Origin: a virus | IMG/VR virus record: IMGVR_UViG_3300028608_000006 | Span: 167,789-231,788 of that record | Length of the DNA stretch: 64,000 nucleotides | Direction: 5' to 3' (one strand) | Shown: positions 60,209 to 64,000 of the stretch, in pieces | Layout: each line of letters starts with the position of its first letter | Numbering within the stretch: position 1 is the first letter of the stretch | The notes under the pieces: generated by a model | Databases searched by the model: none | What the model was told of the DNA's origin: nothing | The model's input: the letters and a program-made list of their open reading frames with translations, nothing else | Made by a program: the position numbers and the translations under genes

Positions 60209-60628
60209 TTACTCGTCTTTCACGTTCAGGGTGTACGTCGCACCGAGGTTGGCCAAGAAGGTCTTGATCGGTGCACGGAATTCTTCACGGAAGTTCGTGA
60301 TCTGGAGCGTGGCAATGCGGCCGTCCACAATCCGCCACGAGGACTCTTGGATCCAAGGGATACCAATGACCTCGATTCTGCCGTTGGCCCACTGGACCGC
60401 CATGTAGTTGTACTTGGACGGATCGTTGACAAAGCCAACCTTCTCATCGAAGTACGGGAACAGGGCAGTGTGCTTGAGAACCAGTTGCGGTTCCATCAAC
60501 ATGGCGGCTTGGTAATTGATGTCGCTGGCAATTACCGTAACCTGTACCCGTTCGTCGCCGTTGACGCCGTTTACCATTAACTGGAAACTGACTTTGTCAC
60601 CGCTCTTGGGGTTAATAATGTCGGGCAT
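60209..60628 (-). CDS. Small hypothetical protein
   Basis: 139 residues, beta-rich (SFQLMVNGVNGDERVQVTVI), soluble. First ATG 60628 kept. No family recognised. Last gene of the leftward run of small genes 60209-62773 that precedes the polymerase C-terminal half. Confidence 0.65.
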   Translation of the reverse strand: MPDIINPKSGDKVSFQLMVNGVNGDERVQVTVIASDINYQAAMLMEPQLVLKHTALFPYFDEKVGFVNDPSKYNYMAVQWANGRIEVIGIPWIQESSWRIVDGRIATLQITNFREEFRAPIKTFLANLGATYTLNVKDE

Positions 60629-60641
60629 CGGGGTGGAACTC

Positions 60642-60962
60642 CTAGTAGTCGATTTCGAGAAGGATCAAAGGCAGGATGAAATGCCGCTTACCGTTGTTCA
60701 CTACATGACCTGGAGAACGAGTCACCAGAATGTTGTTGATGTTACCGAACGTGTGGCGGCGTAGCAGGATATCGGTGAGGACAGCGTCCGACGCGTACGA
60801 ATCTGCATCCATCAAGTCTTCAACGTGTTGATCGATCACTTCCCTGAAATACTCAAACGTCATATTGGGAAGTGGACTATCTCTATCGTCTTGACCGTAA
60901 TGGGTGGTCAGGTGTTCGGCCAGCTCATCGTAATCCACGCCCACAATATGTGTTAGTTTCAT
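60642..60962 (-). CDS. Small hypothetical protein
   Basis: 106 residues, acidic N-terminal half, His/Asp rich, hydrophobic C-terminus (FILPLILLEIDY). Starts 4 bases after the stop of its neighbour. No motif recognised. Confidence 0.65.
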   Translation of the reverse strand: MKLTHIVGVDYDELAEHLTTHYGQDDRDSPLPNMTFEYFREVIDQHVEDLMDADSYASDAVLTDILLRRHTFGNINNILVTRSPGHVVNNGKRHFILPLILLEIDY

Positions 60963-60966
60963 AGGA

Positions 60967-61263
60967 CTACTCGAAATATTCGAAGATAAACGTAACCGTG
61001 GTGTTTTGCACCCGGGTGGTTCTCAGCACAAACTTTTTGAACTGCATCATGGCGCCTTGCAGAATCATCATCGTCTCAAAGAATTCCTTCTTCAGCCGCT
61101 CGTTCTCTTCCGGGATAGGATGTGTGAACCCCATCGTCGATGCGGGAAAGGGATCATCGATCGGGATGTTCATAGTAGCAAACAGTGAGTGATACTGACT
61201 AACCAGCTCCTGGACATCCGTTACCGGAGGCACCCGCACCGTGTGCGAAAAGAACTTGCTCAT
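60967..61263 (-). CDS. Small hypothetical protein, overlaps upstream gene
   Basis: 98 residues; its first 21 codons overlap the end of the 61199 gene in another frame (65 bases). A central helix rich in Met, Phe and Lys and a C-terminal strand. No family recognised. The long overlap could mean a later real start, but no better ribosome site is seen inside. Confidence 0.55.
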   Translation of the reverse strand: MSKFFSHTVRVPPVTDVQELVSQYHSLFATMNIPIDDPFPASTMGFTHPIPEENERLKKEFFETMMILQGAMMQFKKFVLRTTRVQNTTVTFIFEYFE

Positions 61264-61576
61264 CTTCTATCTCCAGTAGAATTACGTAAGGCATGACGTC
61301 CCAGCGGATTAACCGACCGGCAACGACGTAGGCTCTGACTTGGTTTCCGATCTCGGTCATGGCCGCGCTGGCTTCCAGATAAAGCATCTGTGCAATCAGC
61401 GGATCCAAATCCAGTTCGGAGAAAATGTACTCGATGGTCAGATCACCTCGGTAGTCATTCGCCTTCCATACTTGGATAAGCGAGAACAGTACCGTAACAA
61501 ATTCATCGGGACCAAATTCCAGCCGTTTAAAAATCTCCGGCAATTTCCCCAGAGGTATCGATACCATCCTGCTCAT
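61199..61576 (-). CDS. Small hypothetical protein in overlapping run
   Basis: 125 residues from ATG 61576 (GGGAG upstream; ATG 61567 possible). Overlaps the end of the 61527 gene by 50 bases and the start of the 60967 gene by 65. Contains a strand (YVILLEIEDEQVLF) and a Gly/Ala-rich end that lies in the overlap. Function unknown. Confidence 0.55.
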   Translation of the reverse strand: MSRMVSIPLGKLPEIFKRLEFGPDEFVTVLFSLIQVWKANDYRGDLTIEYIFSELDLDPLIAQMLYLEASAAMTEIGNQVRAYVVAGRLIRWDVMPYVILLEIEDEQVLFAHGAGASGNGCPGAG

Positions 61577-62015
61577 GATCAAACTCCCGAGGGTCAAGCC
61601 CAATCAAGACATTACACGTTGGCAAAAGCCGGTAAGCAAAGCGATGTTCAATATTGGATCTCGGCAGTATAGAGATAACTTTGGTGTTGAGTGCCGATAC
61701 AATATCCTGAATGATCTCGTCACGATCTTCAGCTAACGTATACTTCTTAGCCAGGTGAGTAGAGTACCGTGCATCACCCGGCTGGTGGGTTATTCGCGCA
61801 TCCCCCAGAAAGACCCCTTGGCTGCCAGCGAAAGTATCCACTGCCATCTGCAACATACCGACAGCCATTTCGTTGTAGCGATCAAACCCCGGTGGTATAC
61901 CGGTACTAGCGCCGCTGACCTCGGTTCGAATCCGAGACAACAAATCGCCCGCCTCGATCTGAAAGTAACGGAGTTCGGGGCTTAAGTTGGCGAGAAAACT
62001 CTCGATCGAATTCAT
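61527..62015 (-). CDS. Hypothetical protein in overlapping run
   Basis: 162 residues, ATG 62015, whose first 36 codons overlap the 3' end of the 61906 gene by 110 bases. Alpha/beta, with no motif recognised; NSIESFLANLSPELRYF at the N-terminus looks like genuine protein, which supports the long overlap. Function unknown. Confidence 0.6.
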   Translation of the reverse strand: MNSIESFLANLSPELRYFQIEAGDLLSRIRTEVSGASTGIPPGFDRYNEMAVGMLQMAVDTFAGSQGVFLGDARITHQPGDARYSTHLAKKYTLAEDRDEIIQDIVSALNTKVISILPRSNIEHRFAYRLLPTCNVLIGLDPREFDHEQDGIDTSGEIAGDF

Positions 62016-62460
62016 TCAACAGCTCCGGATTCGGATTATCTGAAACGACGTCAGTAATCTCCGGACGTCTTGCTCTGGTGTGGACCTTCCGCACTGACTT
62101 CGCTTCGGCTAGGACTGTAGCGTCCAGATCCATTTGCACAGTAATACGGTGGAAGGTGTTAGACAGCTTCTTGCTTTCCAGCTTGATCTTCAGCCGAGGA
62201 TCCCAACCCATACGCGCCATGTCTGCCTTGATCTGTTTGACCAAGTTCATGACGGTCTCATCTACGCGTGGCAAACCCATCTCCAACTCGTAGACTTCTG
62301 CCAACCCTTCAAACATTTCCGAATGGGTGGCTTTGGGAAAGTTGATCACCTCAACAGCGGCTTCGATTAAACGTTCGGCAACGACCTCTTTTGCACTGGT
62401 GTGCTGGTCTCCCAGGAAAATCAAATCCCGAGCCATTTGTTTAACGTCAAACACTGACAT
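61906..62460 (-). CDS. Hypothetical protein in overlapping run
   Basis: 184 residues, ATG 62460. The first 140 residues are helical then beta; the last 35 are Arg/Ser rich and encoded within the overlap with the 61527 gene, so they may be a by-product of the overlap. No family recognised. Confidence 0.6.
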   Translation of the reverse strand: MSVFDVKQMARDLIFLGDQHTSAKEVVAERLIEAAVEVINFPKATHSEMFEGLAEVYELEMGLPRVDETVMNLVKQIKADMARMGWDPRLKIKLESKKLSNTFHRITVQMDLDATVLAEAKSVRKVHTRARRPEITDVVSDNPNPELLNEFDREFSRQLKPRTPLLSDRGGRFVVSDSNRGQRR

Positions 62461-62476
62461 ACCTCCTCCCCTAGCT

Positions 62477-62773
62477 TTAATAAATAAACGTCAACAACAA
62501 CCGTTGCGATTTACCGCCCATGCGTTTCATATCAACACGCGCACTGGCAGGTACACCCAGGGTCGCCTGAGTCAACGTTTCGTTAAGCAATGGGATAGTC
62601 CCAAAGCGGAAAGGCAACACTTCAGAGTACTCGTTCAGGTTGTTATACCCCAAATCGATCAGTACCTGAGAAACCTCGTAAGGTCCTATTGCCCTCTGTA
62701 AGATCTTTTCTCCTCCAGCAATAGGTCTGCATAGGGAGAACGGCGTTAAGTCGATAGAGAAGCTCTTAGACAC
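62477..62773 (-). CDS. Small hypothetical protein, GTG start
   Basis: 98 residues from GTG 62773, preferred because GAGGG lies at proper spacing and the preceding open stretch to ATG 62854 (Cys/His/Tyr mix) does not look coding and has no ribosome site. Beta-rich, no motif recognised. First gene of the leftward small-gene run; the region 62774-62860 upstream, with CCTTATGTCCG, may hold its promoter. Confidence 0.6.
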   Translation of the reverse strand: MSKSFSIDLTPFSLCRPIAGGEKILQRAIGPYEVSQVLIDLGYNNLNEYSEVLPFRFGTIPLLNETLTQATLGVPASARVDMKRMGGKSQRLLLTFIY

Positions 62774-62860
62774 GTTGTAGCCCTCTTGTAAGCGGTCATG
62801 GCTATAAATATGTCCTTGGCAGTAAGAAACCAGTCTACAAATAAAGACGGACATAAGGGG

Positions 62861-62898
62861 CTATAAGCAGGGAGAGCATGTGCTCTCCCTGCTTATAG
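62861..62898 (-). terminator. Strong intrinsic terminator of phuZ
   Basis: Perfect 18-bp stem CTATAAGCAGGGAGAGCA / TGCTCTCCCTGCTTATAG around a two-base loop, 13 bases after the phuZ stop on the minus strand. The longest perfect hairpin in the window. Confidence 0.85.
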
Positions 62899-62910
62899 TT
62901 AACCTGGGTG

Positions 62911-63906
62911 TTACATGATCATGCCGTTGGCATCAGCGCCGTTCGACACGTCTTTCTGCTTCACGAAGGTAGTCGCTACTTCGGCCTTGTGGTCGTCGAG
63001 CTTCTGCATTTCTTCTTCCAGCTTGGCCAGAGCTTCACCGTGGTCCAGGACCATGTGCAGTTGGGTCATGCCTTTCGGAAGTGGAACGCCTTCCGCGAAG
63101 ACGCCGGTGGTACGGTAGCTGGTGCCTTCGAACACAGGGATAACAGCATCGCTGGATTCGAACAGGCTGGCCACTGCAACCGGGATCTTGCCTTTGTGGT
63201 TCTTGCAGGTGTCCTGGTCGTAGAAGGTCACTTCCGAGAGTGCCGGCGGAATGCTGGAGTGCTCGGAGTAACGCAGGTAGTTGGCGATGTCTGCGTAGTC
63301 CATTTCCTCGTTGGCTTCGGTGAGGAACAGGGACAGCAGGTTCAGGCGCTCAACGACTTCTTCGTTGACTTCGCCACGGGTCTTCTCGGCCGTGTTGATG
63401 TTGTGCAGGTAGATCACCGGCGCATTCAACTGGGACGGCAGGGTTTGGTTGGCCAGGGAGCGCAGGGAGCCGACGGAGTTTTCCTTTTCCTTGGTGGAAG
63501 TGAAGTCCGAGATTTCGCACAGCACAACCGGCAGACCCATCTTGATCAGCGCACGCGCCATCAGGACAGCCATCATGGAACCAGTACCGCCAGCGGTGTT
63601 GCTAACCACAACGTTGAACGAAGTTGGTTTGTGCTTGGCCAGAACGGCGTTGATGAAAGGAACGGCTTTCTCGTAGTTGGTCGCTTTGACCTTACCCGAG
63701 CCACGAGCCATTTCGTCGGCGGAGCCAGCAGCGTGGATACGTTCGATCGGGAACAGGTCGCCAGCGGTGTTAGCGCCGGACGCATCGAGGCCGATCATGA
63801 TGGCGTTTTTGTTGCCAGGAGTACGGGCGTTTGCTTTCAGAGCTTTACCGATGTTGACGCCAGTGCCACCGCAGAGGTAATAAGTAATACCGGAAACAGT
63901 TGTCAT
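62911..63906 (-). CDS. phuZ: PhuZ tubulin/FtsZ-like GTPase
   Basis: 331 residues. G-box CGGTGVNIG (12-20) and the tubulin signature NTAGGTGSMM (103-112) form the GTP site; DYAD at 203-206 supplies the acidic T7-loop residues that trigger hydrolysis in the neighbouring subunit. After the second domain comes a long charged helix (about 285-310) and a tail with acidic residues near the end (NGADANG), as in PhuZ of 201phi2-1, where the tail drives filament assembly. Known PhuZ spindles position the phage nucleus and carry capsids. An early-type promoter lies upstream and an 18-bp terminator follows, so it is a single-gene unit. Confidence 0.95.
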   Translation of the reverse strand: MTTVSGITYYLCGGTGVNIGKALKANARTPGNKNAIMIGLDASGANTAGDLFPIERIHAAGSADEMARGSGKVKATNYEKAVPFINAVLAKHKPTSFNVVVSNTAGGTGSMMAVLMARALIKMGLPVVLCEISDFTSTKEKENSVGSLRSLANQTLPSQLNAPVIYLHNINTAEKTRGEVNEEVVERLNLLSLFLTEANEEMDYADIANYLRYSEHSSIPPALSEVTFYDQDTCKNHKGKIPVAVASLFESSDAVIPVFEGTSYRTTGVFAEGVPLPKGMTQLHMVLDHGEALAKLEEEMQKLDDHKAEVATTFVKQKDVSNGADANGMIM

Positions 63907-63955
63907 GTGTTTATCTCTTCAGTGTGGAAAATTTGGAACAACCTTAATTGGTTAT

Positions 63956-63984
63956 CCCACAAGTAATATAGGGGTGAAATTCTC
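63956..63984 (-). promoter_or_regulatory. Early-type promoter element before phuZ
   Basis: Minus strand reads GAGAATTTCACCCCTATATT then ACTTGTGGG, 50-80 bases before ATG 63906. It contains TATATTAC, which I recall as the core described for phiKZ early promoters. A run of ten G (minus strand, 63988-63997) lies just upstream. Confidence 0.7.
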
Positions 63985-64000
63985 TTGCCCCCCCCCCTTA

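Noticed and set aside
62774-62854. N-terminal extension of the 62477 gene from ATG 62854
   Set aside because: No ribosome site, composition unlike coding sequence, and the ATG is part of a promoter-like TTATG.
1-64000. tRNA genes, CRISPR arrays, insertion sequences, integrase or attachment sites
   Set aside because: None seen: no cloverleaf-like spacers of sufficient length, no regularly spaced repeats, and no transposase or recombinase motifs.

Overview
The window is a 64 kb piece of a jumbo myovirus of the phiKZ type (Chimalliviridae, the phages that build a protein nucleus), most probably infecting a pseudomonad or related gammaproteobacterium. The diagnostic genes are a PhuZ-type tubulin (62911-63906), split multisubunit RNA polymerase genes with recognisable beta and beta' motifs, a chimallin candidate, and a large set of inner-body proteins carrying prohead-protease cleavage sites. 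Gene density is very high, nearly all spacers are under 220 bp, many neighbours overlap by ATGA or TAATG, and most genes are on the minus strand. I see no tRNA, rRNA, CRISPR array or insertion sequence. The host is an inference; no host gene is present.

Layout: 1-14.1 kb is a minus-strand run of virion-type genes: four of unknown function at the left edge (the first cut by the window), then a series of inner-body-like proteins. 14.1-18.1 kb holds two plus-strand virion-type genes. 18.2-20.8 kb is again minus-strand virion-type, followed by a membrane metalloprotease (20.9-22.3 kb). 22.4-24.1 kb is the N-terminal half of a family B DNA polymerase (exonuclease plus motif A). 24.2-30.4 kb has two tandem inner-body paralogues and further minus-strand genes of virion type. 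30.4-32.7 kb, plus strand, ends with a beta' C-terminal RNA polymerase gene, probably of the virion polymerase. 32.7-35.0 kb has a free-standing HNH endonuclease and small genes.

35.0-55.5 kb looks like the early/nuclear block, read leftwards: chimallin candidate, beta' N-terminal RNA polymerase gene, small genes, an SbcD-like phosphoesterase, a single-strand-binding-like (ChmC?) protein, the candidate fifth RNA polymerase subunit, a PicA-position protein, a Met/Asn-rich protein, RNA polymerase beta C, RNA polymerase beta' C, and an SF2 helicase interrupted by a class 3 intein inside its P-loop. The gene order matches what I remember for phiKZ gp54-55 and gp67-74. 55.7-62.8 kb has one plus-strand gene, small conserved genes, and the C-terminal half (motifs B and C) of the DNA polymerase, 34 kb from its other half. 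phuZ closes the window.

Transcription appears punctuated by perfect GC-rich hairpins at the ends of runs and by a recurrent promoter-like element (about TTTTGA-n-CCTATATYATTAGTAGG) before chimallin, the RNA polymerase block, phuZ and, in a weaker copy, the metalloprotease/DNA polymerase pair. The working picture: the injected virion polymerase reads these promoters, producing the nuclear shell, spindle, replication and non-virion polymerase genes; the remaining genes make the head, inner body and tail.
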